A DNA stretch of 64,000 bases from Acanthococcus lagerstroemiae (Eukaryota; Arthropoda; Insecta; Hemiptera; Eriococcidae), in NCBI GenBank assembly GCA_031841125.1, contig CM063109.1, forward strand, positions 36,584,038-36,648,037, given 5' to 3'. Shown in pieces: positions 1 to 13,039 of the stretch (position 1 is its first letter; each line of letters opens with the position of its first letter). Position numbers and translations under genes: made by a program. Below the pieces are notes generated by a model. The model saw only the letters and a program-made list of their open reading frames with translations. It did no database searches and was not told the DNA's origin.

Positions 1-381
1 ACTCTTACGGGCTGCTCCCTTTTGGGCTCCCTACATAGGTAACTGCTGTTGTACCCCAAACGAAGGCTGTGATTAAGGGGAGGGGCGTCGGCGAATCATA
101 AAACATGCAAATGTTTGTATGTGCAGTTTGCCAGGTGCGGATTTCAAATGGCTGGAACAGGTTCAGTTCCCAATCCCCGTTCTTGGAATGGCGTTTTCAT
201 GAGCGAGTCTTCTGTGTTTCGTTGACCAGTGCTATAGGTGAAAGGGATCTCTCGTATCACTGCCTCCCAGTGGCAGATACGGGGGGTTGGGGTCCGGATC
301 CCCTCTCCCCAAATATCTAAATCTGTCTATAGTGACTGATCTAGAGCTATTATGTTTTGTCGTCTTAACATTTTTCATTCA

Positions 382-393
382 CCCCCCCCCCCC
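382..393. repeat. Poly-C tract (12)
   Basis: An uninterrupted run of 12 C. It is one of more than ten long G/C homopolymers in this AT-rich window. Confidence 0.9.
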
Positions 394-3093
394 GGTAATT
401 ATTTTCTGTATCCGCTCCTGCTTCCTCCAAATTTTATTCAAACTTTCGGGGTCTAAGGTGTTTGAAATCTAAATTAGTATGTTATTAAGAAATTCAGGAA
501 GCCCAATCCCCTTTTTGAAAAGTCTAGAGTAATTTTTGTGTGGGGCATAAGATGCCTGAAATCTAGACAGCAAATTATTTAATAGTTCCCTGGAGGCCCT
601 CTCCCTTTCTTACAAAGTCTCTTACTGAATGATCTACTAAATGCGTGTGTTTTTCGTAATGAGGTTTTATTCATCAGCCTCACAGTTTTGATGGGGGAAA
701 GATCCCCCTCCTAATATAAATAATCACCGTTGTTTACGAAACCAGGGGTATGGTCAGAGGTGTTCTGTGAATTGTATCCTAAACTGGCAGTGACTAGTTA
801 CTGCCTGGCGAGACTGAGAAGAAGAAATCGTCTCATTTCTACTGCCCACAAGATATTTGAGTCGTAAAGTTTGAGTCAAAGTTCAAGCTACTTAACATCA
901 TTGCCTCTCAAGCCCTTTCTATACTGAATATGAGCAAGGTAAACGTGTGTAATTTGTGTGGAATTTTCATATTTCGAAGTTACTATTGATTACCGCTGTC
1001 AAAAGGGTCTTGAAAATGCAACTTTTTCAACAAAATCTAGCCTTAAAATTGTATTCCTGACTTCTATCCGAATTCCTTGAAGGTTGAATCAGAGAAGGTC
1101 TGAATTCGTCGTGAGATCTATGTGAACATGGGAAATTTTGAATAGTTCCCAATCATTGAACCGAGTTATGTCCGTATGAGGGAATGGAAGAGTTCTGTAC
1201 AATTTTCTAAACTGGTGGAGTACTTTGTTATGATTTTGGGTGTTATGGAACTCATTTAGAAGATAATTTTTTTAAATCACGAAATTGCAGGTCAATTCTT
1301 TGGTTATTAAGGTCAGACTTACGTACTATTTCATGATGGCTATTACCCGTACAGATATCTACATTATTATAGTGAATAATGCTTTTAAAGAAATTCTAAA
1401 AAGTTCAATTTTGTAGTCTATGGCTCAGTAGGCAAATCGTAAGGCCTCTAGAAAGCGTATCAGTGCAGCAAGTCGTCAATAAGACTAGCAGTGTCACATC
1501 TACTTTTATGCACAATGCTGAAAATACCGTTATCTCAAACAACCAGTCTGATTTTAGTTCACCTAAATATCTACTGGAGGAAACTCTTGTTTCGGATGCA
1601 CCTGGACAATCGATGTTGATAACACCTCCAGATGCCCGTTTTCAAATTTTGGGAACCTCTCGCTTGAAAGTTCTTGAACAATTGGCCATTGTGTACACGA
1701 GCTTTGTGACCATCTTGCTCTCAACTCTCCGTAGAATTCCAGGTCAAGCCTTGGACAGCCCTAGTCTGGAGACAGAAGAATAATGTTTGAGAATTATTCT
1801 TTGGGTTGCCAGAGAAGAGTGGTGTCTGTAATCTTTATGTTCACTAGTGACACCTATATTGCTTAGTAGAACACAGACTTGAATATTGGTACTATGACAG
1901 TGTAGGAATGTATGTTCATATATTTTCCACCAGATGATATAAAACGAGTTTTTAAAAAAATTGGCTTAGGCCGTTTTGGAATATCGCTTCTCATATGCAG
2001 CGTATTCAGCAGTCATACAAAAGGACCCCTCCCTTCCTCAGCTATAATTATGTTTTTACATTTCTGGTAAAGCATAAGGTAGAAGTTGGCTGAAGTAGAG
2101 CTGATTCAACAGTTTGAATCCGCTCTTCTTAGCAGTAATGACGTCTGCGTTTCTTGCTAACCAAGAAGACAACTCGTGTTCCGTAGGGTTGACCGTTTTG
2201 TTCTTGCAAACACAAATCACCTCCGTAGGATTCGAGTAGCCAGAGCCTTATTGCGATTATGATGAGTCATACTCTGAGGTGCTATCCCAATGTTCTTAAG
2301 GGTTTTGAATTTTAAGTCTACTCGAAGGTCAAAGTCGGGTTGCTATAATTTATTCAGCCTGTTGAACGGCCCCCTCCTTATTTTAGAATATATGAATTCC
2401 GAGTACACGTGTTGAGTACAAGTGTGTAGCAGACCTGTGATGTATTCCCTTTTCACTCGCACCGGAAATTTGGCTAATGTTCTGCAATTTCACTCCAGTT
2501 TAACGATCGGGCTTTTAACAGAAATTTTACGCTTCGCTCGGCCCAGAGATTCAGTGGCGCATGACTGCGTGTCGTCGGATGCAAATTATCTTGTGTTGAG
2601 TCTTTCATTATGGATGGTATTTTTATTATTAATTGGAGAATTCATTAGACGGCGTGTATTATTGTTACGATCTGAAGCCCAGTATCAAACATGTTTCGAA
2701 AAAACATTTGGATTTATCCATTTTGCGAGGGTTTTTAACGAATAGTAGTTGCTGCCTTGTGTGTTTCATGCGCTGAAATTTTAAATCAACTTCTCAGCTG
2801 ATCTGCGTGATTGATATTGATTCTGTTCGCGTGATCATTGATTACCGAGGACGTGTACGTTTGCTACAACTTGTGTAGATCTTTGACGTCTTGTCATTCG
2901 CGATTTCTTCAGAATATCTTCGTATAATATGTATAGGAACGTTTGATAGCCTTACGTTTTCTGTAATGAGGTGTGTGTGTGTGTTCTCTGTAGGTATGTT
3001 AAAAAATTATTGAATTTCAATAAGCACGATCCATGTGACTTCTCACTTCCTCTTTTTCTTGTTCTGTTTCGAAGGTTGCAGGTGTTTGTTTGT

Positions 3094-3118
3094 ATTACGA
3101 CGACAACGTTGTCGTAAT
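3094..3118. repeat. Near-perfect palindrome
   Basis: The arms ATTACGAC(GAC)AAC and GTTGTCGTAAT pair around a central AACGTT. One arm has an extra GAC triplet. It could form a short cruciform, but no function is implied. Confidence 0.6.
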
Positions 3119-3334
3119 AATGGTCAGTGTCACTGTAGTTGAGATGTCTGAGTTGGTATACGGAAATATGTACATAGGTATACCTGTTTGCAGGTGTGCG
3201 GATTCGAAAGCATATATGTTTAGGGTTGTATATAATTTTCGAAGTTAAGGCTATCTGAAATACGTGTTAATAATTGAAGTACACCGGGTTTCATTCGAAA
3301 GTAGGAAGATATTACCGGAATAAAACTGATAGTA

Positions 3335-3795
3335 CGTCAAGTAGCCAAAGTTTGAGGCAGGGGTTCCTAAAGACGGAAAGTTCGTTCCTCAAGCATTTGT
3401 TTTGTGGTTGGTTATTAACGAATGTCAAACTAACTGCTCACGTGATGGGTAATGCCGACGGAGGACTACTAAATATTAGCATACGTTTCGTGAACAATCT
3501 TACTATTTCAGAGGTATCCAAAATTTGAATTTTTCAAGGTATTCTGGCTAAATAATGTCGTAACGGTTCGCTTGATGAGTAATGCTGACAGAAGGATACC
3601 AGATCTATTTACATCGGTTTGGTGAACAATCGTGGCTATATGTTAGGGATACCCAAACTTTGAATTTCTGCAGCTCGTTGACAGAATTTTCAGTACTACG
3701 GACTCTTAAAAACAGAAAAGTAGAGGATTAACATGGGTTTCATGAACAGTTGGTATTATGTTAGGGGTTCCAAGATTTGAACTTGCGTGCTTAGA
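3335..3795. repeat. Diverged tandem array, unit about 120-130 bp
   Basis: A block reading roughly 'GGTTTSRTGAACARTN...RGGGNTMCCAARNTTTGAA' recurs with its TGAACA(A/G) core at 3491, 3623 and 3743 (spacing 132 and 120). A weaker partial copy lies before it near 3339. The copies are well diverged, so the duplication is old. No open frame runs through it. Confidence 0.65.
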
Positions 3796-4069
3796 AATTA
3801 CCAAGTATGAGGATCTCAATCATCATAATATAAGACCTGTTTTGACCAGGGTGGGCATTCACATGTAAAACGTTAATTGAATGTGAAGTGTACGTAAAAT
3901 GTGGAATGGCGAGAAACAACATGATTGATAAATAAGTTTATTCACTTCCTTGTTTCGACTATCGAACTCCTTATAAAAAATCACATTGTATGTTACGATT
4001 ACAATCCATTTTATATTATATGATATTATGACCGTATATCTCTCTATATACTAAAAAAGTAAAATCCGC

Positions 4070-4612
4070 CGTCGCTACCACCGGGAGAAGAAAACCACTG
4101 CGGGTTGCGTGCCCCTTAATTGCTCATTTCTCCATGGGTATCCTACCCTTGGGAGGGGGTGCATGGTGGAGAAGGGAGCTTAGCGAAATCCGCCACCGCC
4201 TCCGTGAGAAAAAACCCACTGCGGGTTGCCTACCCTGCCCCTTAATTGCTCATTTCTCCAGGGGTAGCCTGCTCTTGAGAGGGAGTTCATGGTGAGAGGA
4301 AGCTTGGGAGGAGGAAGGTGTACGTCCTCCTTCCCCTCCGTGGGCATAAATTCCTGGTGGCCTCCCCTGTACCTTAATCTCACGTTTCACCAGAGGTACT
4401 CCATCTCAAGGGGGGGCTTCTCGGTGGAGGTGGGAGCTCCTGGAGAGGAAGGGCGGCCATGGTAAGGAAGAGCGTCGCGGTGGGCGAGGAGGAGCATGGT
4501 GGGGGAAAGTGACAGTGATGGAGGACAGCTGTCGTGGGGATTGGCAGAGGGTAGCCCACCCCAAGGGGGTGTCATTGGTGGAGGAGAGAGCTCCTGGATG
4601 GTAAAGAAGAAA
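4070..4612. repeat. GC-rich tandem array, about four diverged copies, unit 115-130 bp
   Basis: Recognisable blocks recur in order: AAATCCGCC at 4072 and 4186, CACTGCGGGTTGC in the first two copies, CCTTAATTGCTCATTTCTCCA and its variants at about 4115, 4241 and 4373, then a purine-rich GGGAGGGGGT...GGTGGAG block. The fourth copy (about 4500-4612) keeps only the GGGTAGCCCACCC...GGTGGAGGAGAG part. Base composition is much more GC- and purine-skewed than in the flanks. Confidence 0.75.
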
Positions 4613-4859
4613 GATTAGAGTTTTCAGTTACTTACGTTAGAACTGTATGATGGTGTTTTACAGGGTGTAGTTTTTTAACAAGAGTGCCTTATCCTGGTAT
4701 TCACGTAAACAATTAACATTACAAGTCCGAATTCTCCATCCTACAGGCATTAAGAGGGGCTACATGGCAGTTACCGCCTCGTGGTGAACCTGGGAACTGA
4801 CTGAATTTTCTATTTTTTTTAATAGTAATACTTTTCCAGCTTGCGAAATACTGCAGATC

Positions 4860-5270
4860 GGCACGAGCGAAGCGAGTAACGGCGGGGGTTGGGCCGCGAA
4901 GCGGCCAATTGGCCCTTCATATTGGGCGTAGGCCTCCCTCAATCTGGCCCATTCGAGCCGGTCATACGCCACTCTACGATATAATTTGTTTTCCAGCAGC
5001 CTTTCGATATCCTCCCCCATCTTGCTCTCTGCCTTCCTTTTCTTTTCTTTCCATATATTACCCAGTTTGTTACTTTTGCTGCCCATCTTTCGAATCCCAT
5101 TCTCGCCACATGTCCAGCCCAATCCCATTTCAATCTTTTCACTTTTCCTTGAGCTTCCTTTTAATTACCGTTAATTTTACTTTATCTCTTAATTTTATCT
5201 TCAATATCAATCTTTCCATCGCATTTTGGGTTGTCTTTATCCTCCTGCTTATCCTTTTGTGAATGTCCAT
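4860..5270 (-). pseudogene. RTE-like LINE reverse transcriptase, C-terminal fragment (frameshifted)
   Basis: Read on the minus strand, the fragment encodes the end of a non-LTR retrotransposon polyprotein downstream of the RT fingers and palm. Near 5262-5200 it has RRIKTTQNAMER followed by IKLRDK. After a frameshift comes LKWDWAGHVARM...RW (5135-5080) and KRKGRQRARWG. After a second frameshift comes EDIERLL...AYDRLEWARLREAYA (about 5010-4915). This order (TTQ.AMER, LRDK, KW.WAGHVAR, RGR...RW, W..LREAYA) is the standard C-terminal signature of RTE-type elements. The two frameshifts and the lack of the catalytic domain make it dead and 5'-truncated. The exact 3' end is unclear. Confidence 0.85.
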
Positions 5271-7554
5271 ATTTAGTATCTACGTACTTACGTCGAAATT
5301 TAAAAAAATAAGGTGGAAATAATTAATATTAACGCTGTGGGAGGGAGTTGTCAAGGGTCAGGGTCAAGTACAATGGAATGATTAAGTTGGAATAAGTTTT
5401 GAAAAGCCGGGAAACATAAGCTTAAAATCGTAATATATAAAACATTGTACTTTCTTGGAGTTACTGACTGTGAATTTGAGGAGTATAAATTATAAAATCG
5501 AATGATAAAGGAGACGGCTATTTTTGACTGTAGTTCCAGTTATGTGCAAGTTTTGAGAAATTTCAATTGAAAAATTGAAATTTAATTTTTTTTACTCATT
5601 TTTACATTTTACCGACTATTTTACTTGTAAAATGAGCATGTAAAATGTATCCTACCTGCCAACCCTGATTTTGACTGTATTTTTCCCGGGTGTAAAAAAT
5701 ATGCAGGGATAAATGGAATAATAGAAAATGTGGAAGTTTGAAAATTGAAAATATTTACATTTTGGTGTTTGTTTCCACTGCACTCCTAATTGCCTAATTA
5801 GATTTATCTGGCTTAATATCACGCACACAAGGCACGAATATTAGTATTTTCAGTCATTATAGGAGCTTTTAAATTTGATCAAAGTTCATTTGTGTGCTGA
5901 AGTAGAGTGCCAGCTGATTGCTGATGAGTCGTTTCAGAAAAAATGTTTGTATGTGAAAGAAAATAATTTATTCGTTTCTTATCGTTTTAAACATGTCATT
6001 TGTTGAATGACCAGTCTTACGGTGCTCAGAATTTATGAATAGGTGGAATAGTGTATTTTATATTCCTGGGGCGGATGCTATCCGTCACGGTGTACATTTT
6101 AGGTTAAAAATATTGGCATGTCTGAAAATTGACAGGGAAGTAGTAATGTTTGTTACGAGAGCGCTGTTGACATACATTTTGTGATAGTAGTGATGGTAGT
6201 GACTAGTGACATTTCTACAAGCTGCCATGGGGCGCGATTTTAAACATTGATATCGGCTAGTATTTAGGTAGATTGAAAAATGTTGTGTCAGCTAATGAGT
6301 TTCATTCTTGATGATTTGCTTGGGAATCTCTGGTCTTTTCAAGAAAGCTGTCTCGCTTTTAGCAATAGACCCAAACAGGTGTGACTTCATCATTATCAGG
6401 CTGTGTTTTGTGAAAAACCGATGTTGAAGAAGAAGCCTAAAAGAAGCTTCACTTTTTTTCCTTGCTTCGTTTCCTCGGGCCTATCGTTATCGTAGGTATA
6501 AACAAAGTAACAGGCTAACAAACTTGAGAATTTTTCTACTCTGTAGATTCATGTGGACCAATTTCTCTACTCTATAGATTAATTTAGACCCTGTTGAAAG
6601 TCGTATCAACAGTTCTCTAGGCAGTGAGATTCTGTCAGTACCGGTTAATCCTTTCAAAACTTACGGAGATACTATCAAGGCTTGTTTTTGAACTCTGCAA
6701 CTCTTCAATTCAGACTTGATTAGTTTCAGGATTCTTCACAGCTCTCGTCTTAAGATTCTTTGATACTCTGTTCGTACCTGACCTCCTCTAGACCTGTCTT
6801 AATACACATTGCGATTTAACTAATTCTGTTACGATAAGATTCTGTTCAAATTTCTCAAATTTCTTAAGATCATTAGATACTGCTGAAGGCCTGACTGACT
6901 GCCGAGATTCTCTTGCACAGAACTGATAGCCGAGCGCTTATTAGCAACATTGAAATTACCTGTGTGGCACTGAATGGCTGACTCACTTTCTATGGGTTTA
7001 GTAGCTTGTACTTTTGACTGACCGGTTGGCTGGTTGCCTGTGTATCACGAATTTCAGAGTTGTTCCTCCGAATGCGACTGAATGAAATAATAAGTTTGTA
7101 GTGTATAGGAAGATGATAAATTTTCCTTGAGGACCTGGAGACTTAGTTAAGACTTTCCTGAGGCACCGTAAGACATTATTAAGAGTTTATTAGGACTCTA
7201 GGTTCTGCTTAGCTCTTAAAATCAGGTAAAATGTTGGTGTATGTTCGCCGGATGGTATGTCTTGTGCATTTAATGGAAAAGCTGGCTGATTTGCTGTCTC
7301 AAGTCATATTATGCTGGCTGGCTCGTTGACTTGCCTCCAGGTCTGCTGACTGTTTTTGTGGATGAGTGAATTTTAATGTAACCAAGAGGTGGGTGTATGG
7401 CAAGCAAACCCCTGATATTTCTTTCTAACCAGGGAGGGTGGAGGCTACAATCTCGAGTGTGTAGACGGAAGGCAGTTAGAGAGATGGATTAATTTTCGCG
7501 AAATTAACTTACGAAAAACGAGAGCTCACTGACTATTGACTGTTTGTCTTTTGG
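5271..7554. other. No recognisable gene
   Basis: AT-rich sequence without supported genes. Around 6640-6900 it consists of degenerate short motifs of the type GATTCTT/GACTTG that recur in several other blocks of the window. Confidence 0.45.
5590..5667 (-). mobile_element. Possible solo end of a CAGGG-type TIR element
   Basis: Read on the minus strand, the segment starts CAGGGTTGGCAGGTAGG and runs into an internal hairpin (arms about 5592-5611 and 5627-5649). The first bases resemble the ends of the CAGGG-ended MITEs elsewhere in the window. No matching second end or target duplication was found, so this is only a candidate remnant. Confidence 0.3.
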
Positions 7555-7695
7555 TCTGTCTATTTGTCTATCTGCTTACTTGTCTTTCTGACTGGTTGAG
7601 CATTTTGTTCTGCTTACCTGTTTGTCTCTCTGACTAGTTAGCTCACTAACTCACTGGCCGACTCACTGACTGACTGACTGACTGACTCACTCACT
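7555..7695. repeat. Degenerate (CTGA/CTGT)n tetranucleotide tract
   Basis: A pyrimidine-biased tract with 4-base periodicity (TCTGTCTATTTGTCTATCTG...). It becomes a clean (ACTG)n run at about 7660-7685 and then (ACTC)n. Confidence 0.75.
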
Positions 7696-7922
7696 CATCA
7701 ACTCACCCTCTTTCGTTTTTCCGTCAGCAGCGACTGAATTTTGTATTCTAGTGTACAGAGAAAAATGTATACATGTCATAAATACTAGCGGGAACTGGGC
7801 TCACGACCTAGTATTCTTTTTAAATCTAAGGCCCAGTGGCGTCGGGACAAAACACTGAAATTCGAGCGGACACGCGCAAAAAAGAAAAAACCCGAAGTGC
7901 CTTTTCATTAGTTCGGTGAATT

Positions 7923-7954
7923 GTGTGTGTGTGTGTGTGTGTGGGGGGGGGTTA
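7923..7954. repeat. (GT)n microsatellite running into poly-G
   Basis: A TG dinucleotide run is followed directly by nine or more G. A similar (GT)n-(G)n junction occurs near 23961-23980. Confidence 0.9.
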
Positions 7955-8550
7955 CATTATGTACCTGTATTATCCATTCCGACGACACTGCTGAGGACAG
8001 ATTTGGAATTAACCCTCAGACCTTGAATCTTTGCTTACGGGGGAGTGAGAAGGTGGATGCAATTTTCCGAGTGGTGGTAGGGGGAGAACTTACAGGCTTC
8101 CTCATCGGATGTATCCTAGGCTTTCGGTCTAATTTTTCTTTTAGATTGAGGATGCAGGTAATGCTACATGATTAACGGTTAGGAATACACAGACAGGAGT
8201 AGGCTGTATATAAAGAGCGGTAGAAAATTTGGCTCTCTGATTGGTTTCCTCTAGAGATGTAAGGAAGAGAAAGCTGATAGTTTTAGACTGATGTGAAAAT
8301 GGATTGGAAATTTCAACTTTTTATGTCATTAGTATGCCATTGATTTTCATGAAATTTGTCGTGGATGATACAGCGCCATCCGATACATCGAATAATGTTC
8401 TGCGAACATGAATCTGTTTCTCATTGGTTATAAACCTTTTTTTTTTTTTTGAACCATTCTACCTTGCATAATACGCGGACCAAGTACGAGCAGTGGTCAA
8501 ATCCGATTTCTTGCTGTGAAGGACTATGCTGATTGCAATCATATTGAATG

Positions 8551-8610
8551 TTGGTTAACGTAGTCTGTCATAACCAGAGAATCAACTTGACTACTTCTTG
8601 CACTAAACCA
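8551..8610. mobile_element. Half copy of the GGTTCA-ended MITE
   Basis: The 60 bases match, with substitutions, the right half of the element at 38927-39055: TTGG..AACGTAGTCTGTCAT, then ACTTGAC..CTTCTTG and a terminal AACCA. The left inverted arm is absent or no longer recognisable. Confidence 0.6.
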
Positions 8611-9970
8611 TCCATGTGTACTTCGTAACCTTTCTCGAAATCGGTGCATGTACTTTACCTATCGTGATGCCGATTGCGCGGTTTGGAGGAGCGCCACTGT
8701 AATCCCCGTAACCGATAATGTCGCAGTTTTTTGCTCCCTTCCTCATGTTTGCTTTCATTTCCTAGCCGCCTCGATGTCTGTCCTAAAATGAAAACATGTA
8801 CTGCGTTCTAAGCTTTGTTTGCCAACAGCTTTTTGTATAAGTGTGTAGCGCACCAGACAGGCGGGCATGCTTCGGATTTGATTGATAAATACTCGACAAA
8901 AAATGAGCAATACTACTCTCGAACGTACGTATGCCTCACCTGTTTTACAACTACGGAGATTTAATTGTACTCGTGTGCCCGGGTTAATGCGTACCTATAA
9001 ATCATTTCTCAAATTCGCCTGAAGATGGAAAGAAACGCGGAAATGGAAAATTAAAAAAAAAATTAGCAGAGAGTGTTTCAGCATTTTGTCACAAAAGACT
9101 TAACAAACTTATTCTCGGTATATCGGGATACATATTATTTTTTCTTGTCTTAGCGACAGCACCACCCTCTGTAACGGTTCGTTCTGTGTTTTCGTATCAC
9201 CTTGTTCTTTAGGAGCAGCAAAATGTACAGTAAGTCGGATTATAAATGGCGTTTGTGTGTCGCAGTCGTGTGTTCGTTCAATTGGCGTTAGTTATTGTTG
9301 TAAATAGTCCTGGTATATAGGAAACTTTCCGCAATTTAAGAATGTAATGCGATATTTTTTGTTGTCATTAGCCATTTGAGAGTCATCAATGAGACATGAG
9401 TTTGTAATTAGGGTGATGTGCACGCAAGGAAGTCGAAGATAGATTGGTTTCTAATCTAGAATTGAAATTGCATTTCACAGTGTTGTGATCTTAGACTGTG
9501 TGTGGTGGGCGTGAAAGCTCTTCCTATTACAAAGTGTCCGTTGACCTTCAATCTATAATGCCTTCGATCCGTTATGTCCCTTCAGTGAGCGATGAATCGT
9601 ATAGAGTGTCCTAGTATAGAAAGGAGACGAAGTTTGGAGTACGTATATGACCTCTTTCAGAATTGAAGGGGCTAGATGTATGCGTCAACAACTTTTGGTT
9701 TTGACAGATGCGGCATACAGTCAAGCTGTGTTGTATACCATATTGTAGAAATGGGTGCCACCAAGAATTTTTCAGAGAAGGCTTAGCGTACAGTATTTTT
9801 AGTGAAATAATGCATTTTCTGAAAATCTGGGAGGTCGTGGGCAAATATATTATTTTTTTAAAACTGGTTGTAGTCGCCTGGTTTATTTTTGACTGCGCTT
9901 AAAAACATGGACTATCGCTGTAAATAAAGTGTCCCCGTCCTCGTTATCCCTCACATTGACCTTATTATTG
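8611..9970. other. No recognisable gene
   Basis: I see no supported gene, RNA or element in this stretch. Confidence 0.45.
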
Positions 9971-9974
9971 AGGT

Positions 9975-10050
9975 ATAATTTTAATAATAATAATGATAAT
10001 GATAATATTTATTACCCCTTCCAACAGCCTGTCTGCCTATTACATGAGAG
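9975..10050 (-). repeat. Possible LINE 3' end with (ATT)n tail
   Basis: On the minus strand the sequence reads GGCTGTTGGAAGGGGTAATAAATA followed by an ATT/ATC microsatellite. A close relative, GGCTGTTGGAAAGGGG..TAAAATA with a TTTA tail, lies at about 32115-32170. The LINE fragment at 37455-37965 ends with GGCTATTGAGGGGACCTTAAATAAA. This suggests a shared kind of 3' terminus. No coding part is preserved beside this copy. Confidence 0.35.
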
Positions 10051-10657
10051 GAGTACATATAAATACAATGTTTCATGATGATTGATACAAGAAAATTAGA
10101 GTGATTGTGTAACTGAACAGAAGGGGAAACTCCACTAATAATAATAATAGTAATAAAATAGGAATTGAGAATTGAGGCTAACTATCCGCACTGAGTGTCC
10201 CCTTGCCCTGCCCCCCTCTCCTCTTGGAACCCATCGAGGTCTGCCGTCTTTTCTAATCTTCTCTAATGTTGGAGTTTAAGTTTTGAAGTTTTCAGATTCC
10301 ACAATCCTGGCAACTCTTTTTTGGAAATTTTTGCGATCTAAAAGAAAAATGTCAATTTCGAAATTTTTGGATTCAGTTCTATTATACAGGTGACTGGCTC
10401 TGTTCATAGTAGATTCTTTATAACTGTTGGATTTTGCCTTTACTGTCTCAAAAAGATCACGGGATCGTTGAATGAAATGATGGGACTCGAAGATATATTT
10501 CTTTTAGGATATTCTCATTACTTATCTTATTATGGATAATGTCATGCAGTAGTAATAACAAGTTGATCAATCTACGTTTTTCCAGGCTGGTAATTTCGAA
10601 CCCCGAGGTATGGCTGGGTATGGCATGTATAGCTCCACGTGCGGCGAAATTTCTCTG

Positions 10658-10685
10658 AGGTGTGGGGCAAGTTCATGCCACACCT
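10658..10685. repeat. Short hairpin
   Basis: AGGTGTGG pairs with CCACACCT across a 12-base loop. The same stem sequence forms another hairpin at 24143-24175. Confidence 0.5.
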
Positions 10686-10871
10686 ATACGTGGCGCTTAT
10701 AAAGCTAGAAATCTTCAGAATTCGGGAAACATCGAATTTCAGTACAGAATTTTTCTTTGGCAATATAGTCACATTACAAAAAATTACATAACTACTTATT
10801 GTCCATCTTCAGTACCGAAAGGGCGATATAAGTTGTAAAATTCGAACCATGAAATTTAAGTACAAATTGTG

Positions 10872-11022
10872 AACTCATGAATTTTCACTCCGAAGCCCCT
10901 TCAATGTTCAAGATGAAAAACCATTAGCAATTATGATTTTTGTTGCTTATGAATTTTCACCTAGAAGCCCCTTGAATGCTTACGATGGGCAGCAAACAGC
11001 GATTATAATTTTTATTACGTTT
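10872..11022. repeat. Tandem duplication, unit 72 bp
   Basis: (C/T)ATGAATTTTCAC at 10876 and 10948 introduces two diverged copies that share GAAGCCCCTT(C/G)AATG and a terminal ATTATRATTTTT. Confidence 0.75.
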
Positions 11023-11814
11023 TCGAAGTATATGTAGTTCACTGCTAATCTTCCAGTCAATGTGATGCAGGGCAGAATACCCCACCAAAGTCAGGAAAAC
11101 ATCCCCCCCCGTGCTTTATAAAAGGAAAGTAACAGTGTCCACAGGTTTATAACATCCAATTCGAGATGATCCATTTTTATGCCATGCAAAATGGGTCTGA
11201 AGATTGCATTTATATGGTCTCGGTTGTAACAATCCTGGAAGACCTCAAAGAATTTGAAAGATTTTTTGCTTGTATAATTCTTTCAAGTTGTCATACAGCA
11301 AATTTATGCTGTACAGCAACATGATTTTTTGTGGTATGTGAGTAAGCAAAGAAATTTGTCTCTAACCCCTCCAAAAAAAAAAAAGAAGAAGAATAGCGAT
11401 CGCCCCCATTGTATGGTCTCTTCCAAGAGAATATTTTCTACCATTGCTCTCTTGAGGGAATTTGTTTTTTTCTCCGACTTACAGTAGATTTCCTATGCTG
11501 TATCACACATGAAGAAATGGTTGAGCGTGAAATTTGGTTCCAAAAACTAAAAATTTGTATAAAATTTTGTGAACGTTGTAATTTTGAGGTGAAATTTCAT
11601 TCATAATCCAGGCAAAAGTAATAGAGTAGAATTTGCAAATATTTTGGGAACAATGGAAGTTTTGTGTACCCATACATTTGATCTTCCTGATTAAAATATT
11701 AAGTCTCCAATGATTCCGTTGTTGTTTCTGCTCCCAAGGAGCTGAACATACCTCTGAAATCTAAATTTTTGCCAAGATGAATTACACAAAAATTATTACG
11801 AAAGGTTTTATATT

Positions 11815-12260
11815 TTTTTCTGTACTACCCTTGACATGTCGTAAATGGAGGGAAGCATGACTTGGTAGTAGGGTGAAGAGTCTCGTGAAGTATTGATATC
11901 ATTTCAGGATCTCGAAGTATCATTAAATTCTTTTTTTATAACAATTTGGTCCTGGTTAGTAAACGGAGATACCTGTGAAGGAGGGGCTGGAATTTGAATA
12001 TGTCAATAAATACAATAATATGTACGTCGTTTCGTAGGGTTAAAGGATCACTGAACTCATTTTTGGTTACGGTTTGTTGACCCGAAGTAGTAAATGGCAC
12101 CACCTATTGGGGGAGGGGATACTAATACATGCAATGTATTATATGTAATTTCATGAGTTGGAATCGTCGCGGAGCTCATGAATGACTATTTGAGTTGAAG
12201 TAGAAAATCGTGATTCCTCTGGAAAGGGGAGTGGGGTGGATAGCAGTATCTACCATGAAA
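11815..12260. repeat. Diverged tandem array, unit about 110-130 bp
   Basis: A block with GTAAAYGG at 11841, 11959 and 12090, and a decayed version at 12200, recurs with a following purine-rich AGGGG tract and a preceding GGATC(A/T)C...TCATT. The spacing is 118, 131 and 110 bases. Confidence 0.5.
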
Positions 12261-12610
12261 ATTTAACAAAAAAGTCTGACACTTCTATTTATTTTGAATC
12301 CTGAAATGGCTACCTTTATTAAAATTGATCCGTTACATATTAGTTTCGTAAGTTCATTGAAAACACTTTGTAATTGTAAAGTTTTATCTTTTTCTCTTGC
12401 GAAAATCCGCCGTTTTCCACCTGAAAGCCCTTCAATTTTGAGAATAGCCTATATGTGTACTCGACGTTTCTTGTTCCTTTCGACTACTATAAACCTGTTT
12501 CTCTTCTTTCGCAACCGCACTAGACTACACCTCCCCCTCACACACGGTGGCGCACGTGCGCATCCATCCGTTCATCTCAAGTTGAAGAATACTCATACGG
12601 TAATGCCAAC

Positions 12611-12622
12611 GGGGGGGGGGGG
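12611..12622. repeat. Poly-G tract (12)
   Basis: An uninterrupted run of 12 G. Confidence 0.9.
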
Positions 12623-12684
12623 TGTCCGGAGGCTCAGTACAGAAAACAAAGCTGGTATATCTGTATTATATGTTACCGTTCATG

Positions 12685-12722
12685 CGTATAATTTCATAAA
12701 ATACGTATAATTTCATAAAATA
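12685..12722. repeat. Exact 19-bp tandem duplication
   Basis: CGTATAATTTCATAAAATA occurs twice in immediate succession without a mismatch, so it is a recent slippage or duplication event. Confidence 0.95.
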
Positions 12723-13039
12723 CTTACCAATTTTCTGCCTGTCATTCTCTTATTGCCGGATCGGGGTGAAGTTCAGCAAGTCAGCAATTTTCATTTGTCT
12801 TCACCCTGTCGACTTGAAAGAACATCATATAGAGGCCAAAACAAACAAAATTCCTGGTTTCTCACAGTTCATAGCCCTTGGAAGGCTTCTTTTCAAAGCA
12901 GCTAGGCTGAAACTTTTAATTGTTGTGTAAATAAATTAAAATTAAAAACCTTCAAAATTGTTGGTTAGGTACTGCGTAAGAGGAGGAATCAAGGGCTAGA
13001 AACTAGTAAGCATTATAAGGTAATATATTGACTAAATTT

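Larger units (their letters stand above)
1..3334. other. No recognisable gene (left flank)
   Basis: I see no exon, RNA gene or transposon here. An open frame at 1463-1783 (106 codons) has no recognisable domain and no convincing splice context. A run of 12 C lies at 382-393 and a short GT microsatellite at 2971-2984. Confidence 0.5.

Noticed and set aside
1463..1783. 106-codon plus-strand open frame as a gene
   Set aside because: No recognisable domain, no convincing flanking splice sites or promoter, and a length that can arise by chance in 64 kb. Left uncalled.
4180..4575. Proline/glycine-rich minus-strand open frames as coding
   Set aside because: They lie inside the diverged GC-rich tandem array and shift phase between units.
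7833..8700. CAGTGGCG ... CGCCACTG pair as ends of one hAT element
   Set aside because: The ends match for only eight bases, the flanks share no 8-bp duplication, and the interval contains nothing else element-like.
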